Translations under genes and position numbers: made by a program | Notes under the pieces: generated by a model | What the model was told of the DNA's origin: nothing | Databases searched by the model: none | The model's input: only the letters and a program-made list of their open reading frames with translations | Part shown: positions 1 to 9,348 of the stretch, one piece after another | How the letters are laid out: each line of letters begins with the position of its first letter | How positions within the stretch are numbered: position 1 is the first letter of the stretch | Assembly: GCF_902826655.1 (NCBI RefSeq) | Contig: NZ_CADEFR010000001.1 | Coordinates: forward strand, 10,722-74,721 | DNA from: an uncultured Methylibium sp. | GTDB taxonomy: Bacteria; Pseudomonadota; Gammaproteobacteria; Burkholderiales; Burkholderiaceae_C | Direction: 5' to 3' | Length of the DNA: 64,000 bases

Positions 1-720
1 GCCGCGCAGCACGTCCAGCACGTCGGAGCGGAACTCGCGCTGGTAGAGGATGTAGACCACGCCCGCCGTCGCGACCAGGAAGGCCAGCGGCGAGAAGAAC
101 CAGCCGATCGCCGCGAAGGCCATGTAGTAGGCGCGCAGGCCGTCGTTGAAGGTCTCGGCCGCGAGGCCCACCACGCGCCCGGCACGGTCGGCGAAGGCCT
201 CGCGCGACAGCTCGGCATTGCGCTCGAACTCCTTCGCCTCGGGCGCCGACGCCACCAGCAGCGCCCCGAAGGTGTACTGCCGCAGGCTCCAGGTGAAGCG
301 GAAGAAGGCGTAGACGAAGACGCCGGTCAGCAGCAGCAGCTTCAGGTCGAACACCAGCGTCGACGTGCGCACGGCGAACGGGATCTCGCGGACCAGCTCG
401 GTCGCCTTCTCGCTGGCGCCGAGTGCCGCCAGCAGGCCGCCGATGATGAGGATGGTGGTCGACGCGAAGAAGCTCGGGCTGACCGACAGGTTCTGCACCA
501 CCACGCCGTCGATCACCCGCACCTCGCGGTGCGTGACCTGCAGCATCCACTGGCGGCGGATGCGGTTGGTGGCGGCCAGGATCGACGCGTGCGTCGTGGC
601 GCGGCGCTTCGCGAACATCGCATAGCCGACCCAGGCCGCGAAGAAGCCCAGCACCGCCACCCAGTCGATCCAGGGCAGCAGCGCGAGGACGGCGGGGAGC
701 GAGAAGCCGGAGGAGATCAT
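1..720 (-). CDS. DUF599 family membrane protein (3' end cut by window)
   Basis: An inner-membrane protein of unknown function. The visible 240 codons start with MISSGFSLPAVL and stay open to the window edge, so the C-terminus is missing. Hydrophobic segments lie near residues 8-30, 93-115, 120-140 and 190-220. The order of segments, the WVAVLGFFAAWVGY start, the LSVSPSFFASTTIL stretch and the FNDGLRAYYMAFAAIGWF stretch fit the DUF599 family of proteobacteria. The ATG lacks a clear Shine-Dalgarno site, but a TAGCAT-like -10 sits just upstream inside an inverted repeat shared with the divergent gene. Family assignment is confident; no biochemical role can be given. Confidence 0.85.
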   Translation of the reverse strand, partial: MISSGFSLPAVLALLPWIDWVAVLGFFAAWVGYAMFAKRRATTHASILAATNRIRRQWMLQVTHREVRVIDGVVVQNLSVSPSFFASTTILIIGGLLAALGASEKATELVREIPFAVRTSTLVFDLKLLLLTGVFVYAFFRFTWSLRQYTFGALLVASAPEAKEFERNAELSREAFADRAGRVVGLAAETFNDGLRAYYMAFAAIGWFFSPLAFLVATAGVVYILYQREFRSDVLDVLRG

Positions 721-724
721 GGCG

Positions 725-769
725 CGATGCTAGCGGCTGGCGAACCGCTGCCGCGCTTCGCTAGCATCG
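725..769. promoter_or_regulatory. 11-bp perfect inverted repeat between divergent genes
   Basis: CGATGCTAGCG at 725-735 is repeated in inverse orientation as CGCTAGCATCG at 759-769, with 23 bases between. It sits in the 88-base gap between the DUF599 gene and the Bug receptor gene. Each arm holds a TAGCAT-like -10 hexamer pointing toward one gene, so it may be a pair of divergent promoters, an operator, or both. The repeat is seen directly; its role is inferred. Confidence 0.45.
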
Positions 770-808
770 GTGCCACGGAGCGGCGACGGCGCCGCCGGGG
801 AGAGGCTC

Positions 809-1816
809 ATGCTGCGATGGACACGACGCGCACTCGGCGGCGCGCTGCTGGCCGGCCTGCTGGCGGCCGCGGCCGGCCCGGCGATGGCCGACAACGCACG
901 GACCGTGCGCCTGCTGGTCGGCTTTCCGGCGGGCGGCGGCAGCGACGCGATCGCGCGGCTGCTGGCCGACCCGCTGAAGGACGCGCTCGGCGCGCCGGTG
1001 ATCGTCGAGAACAAGCCCGGCGCGGGCGGCCAGCTGGCCGCGCAGGCGCTGAAGGCCGCGGCGCCCGACGGCAGCACGTGGTTCCTGTCGCACGACCACA
1101 CCATCTCCATCCTGCCGCTGGTGGTGAAGAACCCGGGCTACGAGCCGGCCAAGGACTTCGTGCCGGTGGCCGGCTTCGCGAGCTTCGTCAATGCCTTCGC
1201 GGTGTCGGGCGGCACACCGGCCAAAGGCTTGAATGACTACGTCGCGTGGATCAGGAGTGCAGGTGGGGGCAAGGGCGAGGGCAAGCCGGGTGGCGCCTTC
1301 GGCGCCGTCGGCGTCCCCGCCCCGGCCTCGGTGCCGGAGTTCCTCGTGAAAGTGCTGGCCGCGAAGTACCAGCTCGACCTCGTCGCCGCGCCCTACCGCG
1401 GCAGCGCGCCGATGATCGGCGACATGCTCGGCAACCAGATCGCCGCCGGCATCGGCTCGGTGCCCGACTTCATCGAGCAGCACCGCAACGGCAGGCTGCG
1501 CGTGGTCGCCGTGCTGGGCGGCGCGCGCCAGGCGGCGCTGCCCGACGTACCCACGCTGGCCGAGCTGGGCGTGGGCGGCTTCGAGGACCTGCCCTACTAC
1601 GCCTTCTTCGCGCCGGCCGCCACGCCGAAGGCCGAGCTCGACCGCTTTGCGGCCGCGCTGGCCAGGGCGATCGCGGTCCCGGCGGTGAAGGACCGGCTCG
1701 GCGCGATGGGCCTGACGGTCGAGTTCATGAGCGGCCCGCAGCTGGCCGCGCGCGAGCAGGCCTACGCGCAGACCTGGGCGCGGATCATCAAGGCCAGCGG
1801 CTTCCAGCCCCAATGA
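809..1816 (+). CDS. Bug-family (TctC-like) periplasmic solute-binding protein
   Basis: A periplasmic receptor of the Bug/TctC family, which binds carboxylates or related small organic acids, often for tripartite tricarboxylate transporters. The product is 335 aa, usual for the family. Residues 1-27 form a signal peptide ending AMA. The mature protein has the diagnostic VGFPAGGGSDAIARLLAD and ENKPGAGG segments and a C-terminal ARIIKASGFQP tail. The ATG is preceded by GGGGAGAGG. No TctA/TctB permease is next to it, as is common for the many orphan Bug receptors of Burkholderiales. The ligand cannot be told from sequence. Confidence 0.9.
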   Translation: MLRWTRRALGGALLAGLLAAAAGPAMADNARTVRLLVGFPAGGGSDAIARLLADPLKDALGAPVIVENKPGAGGQLAAQALKAAAPDGSTWFLSHDHTISILPLVVKNPGYEPAKDFVPVAGFASFVNAFAVSGGTPAKGLNDYVAWIRSAGGGKGEGKPGGAFGAVGVPAPASVPEFLVKVLAAKYQLDLVAAPYRGSAPMIGDMLGNQIAAGIGSVPDFIEQHRNGRLRVVAVLGGARQAALPDVPTLAELGVGGFEDLPYYAFFAPAATPKAELDRFAAALARAIAVPAVKDRLGAMGLTVEFMSGPQLAAREQAYAQTWARIIKASGFQPQ

Positions 1817-1974
1817 GGGTCGGCGTGGGCCGGTAAGCGACGCGCGGCGGGCCCATCGCTGGTGCACCCGCGCGCTCGCTGCGCCCTGACGCCCGTGTCG
1901 CGGTGCGCAGGCACCGCCATGGCACACGGCTTGCAGACCGGTCGGCGTCCATTGACCGTTGCAGGAGTACCCGG

Positions 1975-3069
1975 ATGACTTCGACTCGACGCACGCTGCT
2001 GCGTGCTGGTTCGGCGGCGGCCGTCGCCGGCACCGCGCTCGGCTTTCCCGCCGTCGCCCGCGCCCAGCAGAGCTTCAGCTGGAAGATGACCAGCGCCTAC
2101 CCCAAGGGCGCGCCCTTCTACATGGACGGCCCGGGCAGCGCGACCGACCTGGCGAAGCGCATCGACGCGATGTCCGGCGGGCGGCTGAAGATCCAGGTGT
2201 TCGGCGCCGGCGAGCTGATCCCGGCCTTCGAGGGCTTCGACGCGGTGCGCGCCGGCACGGTGGAGATGAACCACGCCAACAGCTACTTCTGGACCGGCAA
2301 GACCTTCGCGGCGCAGTACTTCACCGCGGTGCCCTTCGGCATGAACTTCCAGGGCATCAACGGCTGGCTCTACGACGGCGGCGGCATCGACCTGTAGAAC
2401 GAGGTCTACGCGCCCTTCGGGATGGTCGCCATGCCCTGCGGCAACACCGGCGTGCAGATGACGGGATGGTTCAAGAAGGGGATCAAGTCGGTCGCCGACC
2501 TCAAGGGCCTGAAGATGCGCATCCCGGGCCTGGCCGGCAAGGTGTACGCGAGCCTCGGCGTGGACGTGAAGGTGCTGCCGGGCGGCGAGATCTTCCCGGC
2601 CCTGGAGCGTGGCGTCATCGACGCGGCCGAGTTCGTCGGCCCCTTCCAGGACCGCCGCCTGGGCCTGCAGAAGGCCGCCAAGTACTACTACACGACCGGC
2701 TGGCACGAGTCGGCGACGGTGTCCGAGCTGCTGATCAACAAGGCCGCCTGGGACAAGCTGCCCAAGGACCTGCAGGCCATCGTCGGCAACGCCGCCGCGG
2801 CCTGCAACGTCATCAGCGAGGGCTGGTGCCAGAAGGCCAACTCCGACGCGATGGAGGACCTGGTCAGGAACCAGGGCGTGATCGCCAAGCCGCTGCCCGA
2901 CGACGTGATCAAGGCGCTCAAGGCCGAGACCGACAAGGTGCTGGCCGAGGCCGTTGCCAAGGACCCGCTGACGAAGAAGGTGCACGACTCCTACATGGCC
3001 TTCAAGGCCAAGTACGACCGCTGGAGCGAGATCAGCGAAGAGGCCTACCACCTCAAGGTCCGCGGTTGA
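1975..3069 (+). pseudogene. dctP: TRAP transporter substrate-binding protein DctP, interrupted by an in-frame TAG
   Basis: The periplasmic receptor of a TRAP transporter, directly upstream of its two permease genes. It starts with a twin-arginine signal (TSTRRTLLRAG, cleavage after ARA) behind a CAGGAG site. The DctP fold reads from YPKGAPFYMDGPGS to the AYHLKVRG end, but codon 141 (2395-2397) is TAG. The frame continues at once with NEVYAPFGM and the rest of the protein (GNTGVQMTGWF, GGEIFPALERG, TTGWHE). Relatives carry Trp here (LWDEVYAPF), so a single TGG-to-TAG change explains the break. Either the receptor is lost by nonsense mutation or the base is a sequencing error. No other damage is visible. 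Confidence 0.85.
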
Positions 3070-3082
3070 GGCGGGCGGCGCC

Positions 3083-3613
3083 GTGGCATTGAAGAGGCTG
3101 CTGCCCGCGGCCGGCGTCATCGAGGGCTTCATCGACCGGGTGGGAGCGCTCACCGCCTGGATCGCGCTGGCGATGATCGGCCTGGTCGCCACCAACGTGG
3201 TGCTGCGCTACAGCCTGAGCCTGGGCTCGGTCTGGGCGCAGGAACTCGAGTGGCACCTGCTGGCCGCGCTGATCCTGCTGGGCATGAGCCACGCGCTGCA
3301 GCGCGGCGACAACGTGCGCGTGGACGTGTTCTACGCGCGCTTCCCGCCCGCCGCTAAGCGCGTGGTGGACGTGATCGCGGCCGTGCTGCTGATCGCGGTG
3401 AGCCTGCTGTTCATCCAGCTCTCGCTGGGCTATGTCGAGCAGGCGCGCTCGATCGGCGAGTCCTCGCCCGACCCGGGCGGCATCCCCTACCGCTGGCTGG
3501 TCAAGGGCCTGATCCCGCTGGGCTACGGCCTGCTGGTGCTGCAGCAGCTGGCCCACCTGCTGCGCCTGCTGCACGGCAGCGCGACGCCGCCGCAGGAGCC
3601 GGACCATGCCTGA
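3083..3613 (+). CDS. dctQ: TRAP transporter small permease (DctQ)
   Basis: The small membrane subunit of a TRAP carboxylate transporter, 176 aa with four predicted transmembrane helices (roughly 20-43, 57-72, 95-117 and 140-160). Family marks include SLGSVWAQELEWHLLAALILLG and HALQRGDNVRVDVFY. The start is GTG, 13 bases after the receptor gene, and the 3' end overlaps dctM by 8 bases, so the three genes form one operon. It partners DctM and needs a DctP receptor, whose gene here is broken. The gene itself looks intact. Confidence 0.92.
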   Translation: MALKRLLPAAGVIEGFIDRVGALTAWIALAMIGLVATNVVLRYSLSLGSVWAQELEWHLLAALILLGMSHALQRGDNVRVDVFYARFPPAAKRVVDVIAAVLLIAVSLLFIQLSLGYVEQARSIGESSPDPGGIPYRWLVKGLIPLGYGLLVLQQLAHLLRLLHGSATPPQEPDHA

Positions 3614-4931
3614 TCCGTCGACGTACGCGGTGCTGATGCTGGTCGGCTTCTTCGCGATGCTGATGATCGGCATCCCGGTCGCCATCAGCCTGGCCACGGT
3701 GGGCCTGGCCTTCGGCTGGCTGGGTTTCGGCGGCGGGCTCTTCAACCTGCTGCCGGCACGCTTCTACGGCGTGGTCGGCGGCTACCAGTGGATGGCCATC
3801 CCGCTCTTCGTCTTCATGGGCGTGATGCTCGAGAAGTCGCGCCTGGCCGACGACCTGCTCGACGTGATGGGCCACCTGGCCGGCGGCGTGAAGGGCGGCA
3901 TGGCGATCGGCATCGTGCTGTTCGGCGTGCTGATGGGCGCCACCACCGGCATCGTCGGCGCCACCATCATCACGCTGGGTCTGCTGACGCTGCCGACGCT
4001 GATCCGCCGCGGCTACGACAAGAGCGTCGCCTGCGGCGTGATCTGCGCGTCGGGCACACTGGGCCAGATCATCCCGCCCAGCCTGATCCTGATCCTGCTG
4101 TCGGACATCATGCAGCTCTCGGTCGGCACCTTGTTCGCCGCAGCCGTGGGCCCGGGCCTGCTGCTGGCCGCGGTCTACATCGTCTGGCTGCTGGTCATGG
4201 GCTGGCTCAGGCCGGACTCGATGCCGCCGATCCCGCGCTCCGAGCGCGATGCGGTCTCTCGCCGCCAGCTGTGGGTGCGCTTCGTCAAGGTGCTGCTGCC
4301 GCCGGTGCTGCTGGTGGTGGCGGTGCTGGGCTCGATCGTCGGCGGCGTGGCAGCGCCGACCGAGGCGGCGTCGATGGGCGCCGTGGGCGCGGTGCTGATC
4401 ACCGCGCTGTCGGGTCGCTTCAGCGTCAGGACGCTCAAGGACACGGCGCTCGACACCAGCAAGATCACCGCGATCATGATGTTCATCCTGATGGCCGCGC
4501 AGGTGTTCGCGCTGGCCTTCCGCGGTCTGCACGGCGAGGACCTGATCGCGCGCCTCTTCGAGACCCTGCCCGGCGGCGTCAACGCCGACATCGCCTTCAT
4601 GATGGCGATCATCTTCGTGCTCGGCTTCTTCATCGAATGGATCGAGATCAGCTACATCGCCGTGCCGCTGTTCCTGCCCATCCTCATCAGCCAGGGCGTG
4701 GACCCGGTGTGGCTGGCGATGCTGATCACGGTGAACCTGCAGTCGAGCTTCCTGACGCCGCCCTTCGGCTGGGCGCTGTTCTACCTGAAGGGCGTCGCGC
4801 CGCCCTCGGTCAACATCAAGGACATCTACAAGGGCGTGGTGCCCTTCATCGGGCTGCAGCTGCTGACGCTGGGGCTGGTCTTCCTGTTCCCGCAGGTGGC
4901 GCTGTGGCTGCCCAGGGCGATCGGCTGGTGA
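3606..4931 (+). CDS. dctM: TRAP transporter large permease (DctM)
   Basis: The large membrane subunit of the TRAP transporter, which carries sodium-coupled solute flux with DctQ. At 441 aa it is full length for DctM and is hydrophobic throughout, with about 11-13 helices. Typical segments are GVLMGATTGIVGATIITLGLL, CASGTLGQIIPPSLILILLSD, AAPTEAASMGAVGA and NLQSSFLTPPFGWALFYLKG. It starts inside the end of dctQ, indicating translational coupling. The downstream gamma-glutamyltransferase homologue may process or supply the substrate, but that is only a positional hint. Confidence 0.95.
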   Translation: MPDPSTYAVLMLVGFFAMLMIGIPVAISLATVGLAFGWLGFGGGLFNLLPARFYGVVGGYQWMAIPLFVFMGVMLEKSRLADDLLDVMGHLAGGVKGGMAIGIVLFGVLMGATTGIVGATIITLGLLTLPTLIRRGYDKSVACGVICASGTLGQIIPPSLILILLSDIMQLSVGTLFAAAVGPGLLLAAVYIVWLLVMGWLRPDSMPPIPRSERDAVSRRQLWVRFVKVLLPPVLLVVAVLGSIVGGVAAPTEAASMGAVGAVLITALSGRFSVRTLKDTALDTSKITAIMMFILMAAQVFALAFRGLHGEDLIARLFETLPGGVNADIAFMMAIIFVLGFFIEWIEISYIAVPLFLPILISQGVDPVWLAMLITVNLQSSFLTPPFGWALFYLKGVAPPSVNIKDIYKGVVPFIGLQLLTLGLVFLFPQVALWLPRAIGW

Positions 4932-4983
4932 GCCGGCAGCGGGCATCATCACGCCCCGTTCACTGCTTCCGGGCCGCCCTGCC

Positions 4984-6582
4984 ATGACCCAGTCCTTCCT
5001 CGGCCGCCGCGGCATCGCGGTGGCGCCCCACAGCCTGGCCTCCGAGGCGGCACTGCGCGTGCTGCGCGAAGGCGGCAACGCGCTCGAGGCGATGATCGCC
5101 GCCGCCGCGAGCATCGCCGTGGTCTACCCGCACATGAACTCGATCGGCGGCGACGGCTTCTGGGTGATCCACGGCCCGGACGGCCGCCCGCAGGGCATCG
5201 ATGCCAGCGGCGCGAGCGCGGCCTCGGCCAGCCTCGACAGCTACGCCGCACGGGGCGTGCGCGGCAGCATCCCGTTTCGCGGCGGCGTCGCGGCGCTGAC
5301 GGTGGCCGGCACGGTGTCGGGCTGGGGCGCGGCGCATGCGCTGGCCGCCGAGTGGGGCGGGACGCTGCCGCTGCCCCGCCTGCTGGACGATGCGATCTGG
5401 TACGCCCGCGAGGGCATCCCGGTCACGCACAGCCAGTGGGCCTGCACGGTGGCCAAGCAGGCCGAGCTGCGGCCGATCGCCGGCTTTGCCGACACCTTCC
5501 TGCCGGGTGGCGACGCGCCGGCGGTGCACAGCCTGTTCCGCCAGCCGCGGCTGGCGACCACGCTGGGCCGCATCGCCGCGCGCGGCACCGACGACTTCTA
5601 CCGCGGCGACCTGGCCCGCGAGATCGCTGCCGAGCTGGCCGCGCTGGGCAGCCCGCTGACCGCCGAGGACCTGGCCGCGCACCACGCGAAGCGCGTCGAG
5701 CCGCTGTCGCTGCGCATCCCCGGCGCGACGCTGTCGAACATGACGCCGCCGTCGCAGGGTGTGGTGTCGCTGATGATCCTGGGCATCATGCAGCGCCTGC
5801 GCGGCTGGGACGCCGACCCGCTGGGTCCCGCCTTCGTGCACGCGCAGGTCGAGGCCACCAAGCAGGCCTTCGCGCTGCGCGACCGCCACGTCACCGACCC
5901 GGCCTTCATGTCGGTCGCGCCCGCCTGGCTGCTGCGCGACGAACTGCTGGACGAGCTGGCCGCCGGCATCCGCGCCGACCACGCCGCGCCCTGGGGCCGC
6001 CGCACCGACCCCGGCGACACGATCTGGATGGGCGTGATCGACGGCGAGGGCCGCGCGGTGTCCTTCATCCAGAGCATCTATCACGAGTTCGGCTCGGGCC
6101 TGGTGCTGCCCGGCACCGGCATCAACTGGCAGAACCGCGGCTGCAGCTTCAGCCTCGACGCGGCGCACATCAACGCGCTGGCGCCGCGCAAGCGGCCCTT
6201 CCACACGCTGAACGCCGGGCTGGCGCGCCTGGACGACGGCCGCACGATGGTCTACGGCGCGATGGGCGGCGACGGCCAGCCGCAGTTCCAGGCCACGGTC
6301 TTCAACCGCGTCGCGCGCTTCGGCGTCGCACCGCAGGCCGCGATCGAGATGCCGCGCTGGCTGCTGGGCCGCACCTGGGGCCAGCCCAGCGACAGCCTCA
6401 AGCTGGAGGCACGCTTCCCGACCGCGACCGTCGATGCGCTACGCGCGATGGGCCACGACGTGGAGATGCTGGCCGACTGGGACGAGTCCGTGGGCCATGC
6501 CGGCGCCCTGGTGCGCGAGGCCAACGGCCTGCTGGTCGGCGGCTTCGATCCGCGCAGCAACGGCGCGGTCGCGGCCTTCTGA
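4984..6582 (+). CDS. gamma-glutamyltransferase family protein
   Basis: A member of the gamma-glutamyltranspeptidase (Ntn-hydrolase) family, which self-cleaves before a Thr that then acts as nucleophile on gamma-glutamyl or related amide substrates. The 532-aa protein has the family's NALEAMIAAAASIAVVYPHMNSIGGDGFW start, the large-subunit TPPSQGVVSLMIL segment, and Thr346 in GDTIWMGVID at the expected processing site. A GMGGDGQPQ-like segment (GAMGGDGQPQFQA) follows. No signal peptide is evident, so it is probably cytoplasmic, unlike classical periplasmic GGT. It lies 52 bases after the TRAP permease. Substrate is unknown; related amidohydrolases act on non-glutathione compounds. Confidence 0.85.
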   Translation: MTQSFLGRRGIAVAPHSLASEAALRVLREGGNALEAMIAAAASIAVVYPHMNSIGGDGFWVIHGPDGRPQGIDASGASAASASLDSYAARGVRGSIPFRGGVAALTVAGTVSGWGAAHALAAEWGGTLPLPRLLDDAIWYAREGIPVTHSQWACTVAKQAELRPIAGFADTFLPGGDAPAVHSLFRQPRLATTLGRIAARGTDDFYRGDLAREIAAELAALGSPLTAEDLAAHHAKRVEPLSLRIPGATLSNMTPPSQGVVSLMILGIMQRLRGWDADPLGPAFVHAQVEATKQAFALRDRHVTDPAFMSVAPAWLLRDELLDELAAGIRADHAAPWGRRTDPGDTIWMGVIDGEGRAVSFIQSIYHEFGSGLVLPGTGINWQNRGCSFSLDAAHINALAPRKRPFHTLNAGLARLDDGRTMVYGAMGGDGQPQFQATVFNRVARFGVAPQAAIEMPRWLLGRTWGQPSDSLKLEARFPTATVDALRAMGHDVEMLADWDESVGHAGALVREANGLLVGGFDPRSNGAVAAF

Positions 6583-6597
6583 CGCCCAGGCCCTGCG

Positions 6598-7818
6598 CTA
6601 GTCCTCGATCGCGAACCGCAGCCCCGCGCGGGCGTGCAGGCGCCGCACCAGCGCCATGCCCATCGCCGCGCCGGGCGTCCACACGCCGCCCGGGGTGGCG
6701 GAGCGGTCCACGTCGTCGATGAGGCACAGCGCGCTCTCGGCGATCAGCTTCGAGGTCGAGCCGTAGCCCGGGTCGCGGTCGCCGCTGACGCGCGCGCGCA
6801 GCGTCCGGCCGTCGGGCGTCTCGCCGCTGAAGACGATCTCGTAGCGGCCCGCTTCGCGCTCGCGCGGGCCCGGGCCTTCGCCCGGCTTGGGCAGCGCCCA
6901 GCGCCGCAGCGCGGCGCGCGTCGGCGCGAAGCCGAGCAAGGCGTCCTGCACGCGGGCCATGCGCGCCAGGCGCCGCGCACGCTGCGCGCCGCGCGGGCCG
7001 TCGCCGGTCAGCATGCGTTCGTCGTAGAGGAAGTCGCGGCCCCAGGGATGGCCGCGCAGCGCGTTGGTGCGATGGACGTTCTTGGTGTTGATCGCCGCCA
7101 TGACGAAGGGGCCGGTCCACGACCGGGCCGCCTCGTCGTAGGCGGCCGACTCGCCCTCGGGCTGCGCCGGGCCACGGAACCCCGGCGTCAGCGCGAAGGG
7201 GTCGGCCATCACGCCGGCCAGGCGCGCGTCGCGGCTCGTCTGCTCGAAGGTCGCGAGCGCGCTGGCCGCGGTGCCGCCCGACATGCTGCCCTTCATCACC
7301 TGCACGCGGCCACGCACGCGCTGCAGCGGGCGGCCGAAGCGCCGCACGGCCTCGTCCTGCAGGAACACGACGCCCAGGTCGAAGGGGATGGAGTCGAAGC
7401 CGCACGAGAACACGATGCGCGCGCCGCTGGCGCAGGCCGGCGGTTCGAGCCGCGGGATCGTCTGCGCCATCCAGACCGGCTCGCCGCACAGGTCGACGTA
7501 GTCGGTGCCGGCCTGCGCGCACGCGGCGATCAGGGCGTCGCCGTGGCGCTGGTAGGGCCCGACGGTGGTGAGGATCACGCGCGCCTGCGCCACCAGCCGC
7601 GCCATCGCGGCCGGGTCCGCGGCATCGGCCTCGATCAGCGGCAGCGTGTCGGCGGCGCCGAGGGCGTCGCGCACCTCGGCCAGCCTGTCGCGGCTGCGTC
7701 CCGCCATCGCCCAGGCGACGCGGTCGCCCACGCCATATGTCGCGTTCAGGTACTCGGCCACCAGCCGGCCGGTGAAGCCGGTGGCGCCGAAGACGATCAG
7801 GTCGAGCGGCTTCTTCAT
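6598..7818 (-). CDS. saccharopine dehydrogenase NADP-binding family reductase
   Basis: A putative NAD(P)-dependent oxidoreductase of 406 aa. The N-terminus KKPLDLIVFGATGFTGRLVAEYL is a Rossmann-type GxxGxxG nucleotide site, and the next part (AWAMAGRSRDRLAEV) matches the saccharopine-dehydrogenase/trans-acting enoyl-reductase superfamily. The segment TTVGPYQRHGDALIAACAQAGTDYVDLCGE is highly conserved there. No signal peptide. It is divergent from a flavin monooxygenase gene, 66 bases between starts, so the two may share control. These proteins act on lipid or polyketide intermediates in some bacteria; the actual substrate is unknown. Confidence 0.85.
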   Translation of the reverse strand: MKKPLDLIVFGATGFTGRLVAEYLNATYGVGDRVAWAMAGRSRDRLAEVRDALGAADTLPLIEADAADPAAMARLVAQARVILTTVGPYQRHGDALIAACAQAGTDYVDLCGEPVWMAQTIPRLEPPACASGARIVFSCGFDSIPFDLGVVFLQDEAVRRFGRPLQRVRGRVQVMKGSMSGGTAASALATFEQTSRDARLAGVMADPFALTPGFRGPAQPEGESAAYDEAARSWTGPFVMAAINTKNVHRTNALRGHPWGRDFLYDERMLTGDGPRGAQRARRLARMARVQDALLGFAPTRAALRRWALPKPGEGPGPREREAGRYEIVFSGETPDGRTLRARVSGDRDPGYGSTSKLIAESALCLIDDVDRSATPGGVWTPGAAMGMALVRRLHARAGLRFAIED

Positions 7819-7884
7819 GCCCGATCGTCGCACGGCATCGTCGCCGTGGCCACGCGGCGCGCCCGCTACAGTGCCCCGTCCACC

Positions 7885-9348
7885 ATGAGCGTCCACCACC
7901 ACGCGATCCTGATCATCGGCGCCGGCTTCGCCGGGCTCGGCATGGCGATACGGCTGCGGCAGGCAGGCATCGACGACTTCGCGGTCCTGGAGCGCGCCGA
8001 CGCCGCCGGCGGCACCTGGCGCGACAACCGCTATCCGGGCTGCGCCTGCGACGTGCCCTCGCACCTGTACTCGTACTCCTTCGCGCCCAACCCCCAGTGG
8101 CAACGCGCCTACGCGCCGCAGCCCGAGATCCGCGCCTACCTCGAGCAGTGCGTCGCGCGCTACGCGCTCGGCCCGCAACTGCGCTTCGGGGCCGACGTCG
8201 TCGAGGCGCGCTGGGACGAGGCTGCCGCCTGCTGGGAGGTCGCCACGCGCGACGGGCGCCGCTTTCGCGCGCCGGTGCTGGTGGCCGGCCTCGGCGGCCT
8301 CAGCAACCCGGCGATCCCCGAGCTGCCGGGCCGCGAGCGCTTCGAAGGGCCTGACTTCCACACCGCGCAATGGCCCGACGGCATCGGCCTCGCCGGCCGG
8401 CGCGTCGCGGTGATCGGCACCGGCGCCAGCGCGATCCAGCTGATCCCGCAGCTGGCGCCGCGCGTGGCGCAGCTCACCGTCTACCAGCGCACGCCGGCCT
8501 GGGTGCTGCCCAAGCCCGACCGGCCGCTGCGCGACTGGGAGCGGCAGCTGTTCGAGCGCCTGCCGTTCGCGCAGCGCCTGATGCGCAGCGCCATCTACTG
8601 GCAGCACGAGGGCCGCGCGCTGGCCTTCGTCGTGCGGCCGCGGCTGATGAAGCTGGTGGCCCGCGAGGCCGGCCGCCACCTGGCCCGGCAGGTGCCCGAC
8701 CCGGCGCTGCGCGCGCGCCTCACGCCCGACTACACCATCGGCTGCAAGCGCATCCTGATCGCCGACGACTACTACCCCGCGCTGCAGCGGCCGAACGTCG
8801 AGCTGGTCGGCGAAGCCGTGCGCGAGCTGACGCCGCACGGCGTGGTCGCCGCCGACGGCCGCGAGCGGCCGGCCGACGCGGTGGTCTGGTGCACCGGCTT
8901 CAAGGCGCAGGAGCCGGTGCGGCCCGGGCTCTTCGTCGGCCGCGGCGGGCAGGACCTGTGGGCCGCCTGGCAGCGCGCGCCCGAGGCCTACCTGGGCTGC
9001 ACGGTGGCCGGCTTCCCCAACCTCTTCATGCTGGTCGGCCCCAACACCGGGCTCGGTCACAACTCGATGATCTACATGATCGAGTCGCAGCTGGCCTACG
9101 TGATGTCGGCCTTGCAGGCCCTGCGCCGCGACGGGCTGCGCAGCGTCGAGGTCCGTCCCGAGGCGCAGCAGGCCTACAACGCCGAGCTGCAGCGCCGCCT
9201 GGCCCGCACGGTGTGGGCCAGCGGCTGCCGCAGCTGGTACCTCGACGCGCAGGGCCGCAACACCACGCTGTGGCCCGGCTTCACCTTCGAGTTCCGGCGC
9301 CGCACGCGGCGCTTCGATGCCGCGGCCTACCGGCTGGAGACGCGATGA
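7885..9348 (+). CDS. Baeyer-Villiger-type flavin monooxygenase
   Basis: A class B flavoprotein monooxygenase (FAD, NADPH, O2) likely to oxygenate a ketone or aldehyde. The 487-aa product has an N-terminal FAD site IIGAGFAGLGMAIRL, the Baeyer-Villiger fingerprint FxGxxxHxxxWP at residues 153-164 (FEGPDFHTAQWP), and a second dinucleotide site VIGTGASAIQLIP just after. A TACAGT -10-like hexamer lies 14 bases before the ATG. The stop overlaps the next SDR gene (ATGA), so ketone oxidation and alcohol/ketone interconversion may be coupled. The substrate (steroid, cyclic ketone or fatty compound) cannot be decided. Confidence 0.9.
   Translation: MSVHHHAILIIGAGFAGLGMAIRLRQAGIDDFAVLERADAAGGTWRDNRYPGCACDVPSHLYSYSFAPNPQWQRAYAPQPEIRAYLEQCVARYALGPQLRFGADVVEARWDEAAACWEVATRDGRRFRAPVLVAGLGGLSNPAIPELPGRERFEGPDFHTAQWPDGIGLAGRRVAVIGTGASAIQLIPQLAPRVAQLTVYQRTPAWVLPKPDRPLRDWERQLFERLPFAQRLMRSAIYWQHEGRALAFVVRPRLMKLVAREAGRHLARQVPDPALRARLTPDYTIGCKRILIADDYYPALQRPNVELVGEAVRELTPHGVVAADGRERPADAVVWCTGFKAQEPVRPGLFVGRGGQDLWAAWQRAPEAYLGCTVAGFPNLFMLVGPNTGLGHNSMIYMIESQLAYVMSALQALRRDGLRSVEVRPEAQQAYNAELQRRLARTVWASGCRSWYLDAQGRNTTLWPGFTFEFRRRTRRFDAAAYRLETR

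Noticed and set aside
2395-2397. TAG in dctP read as pyrrolysine
   Set aside because: No pyl genes are seen, and betaproteobacteria do not use pyrrolysine; Trp in relatives explains the site by one base change.
3501-5114. A long minus-strand frame opposite the TRAP permease gene
   Set aside because: Composition is rich in His, Asp, Gln and Arg with no recognisable motif, while the plus strand encodes a clear DctM.
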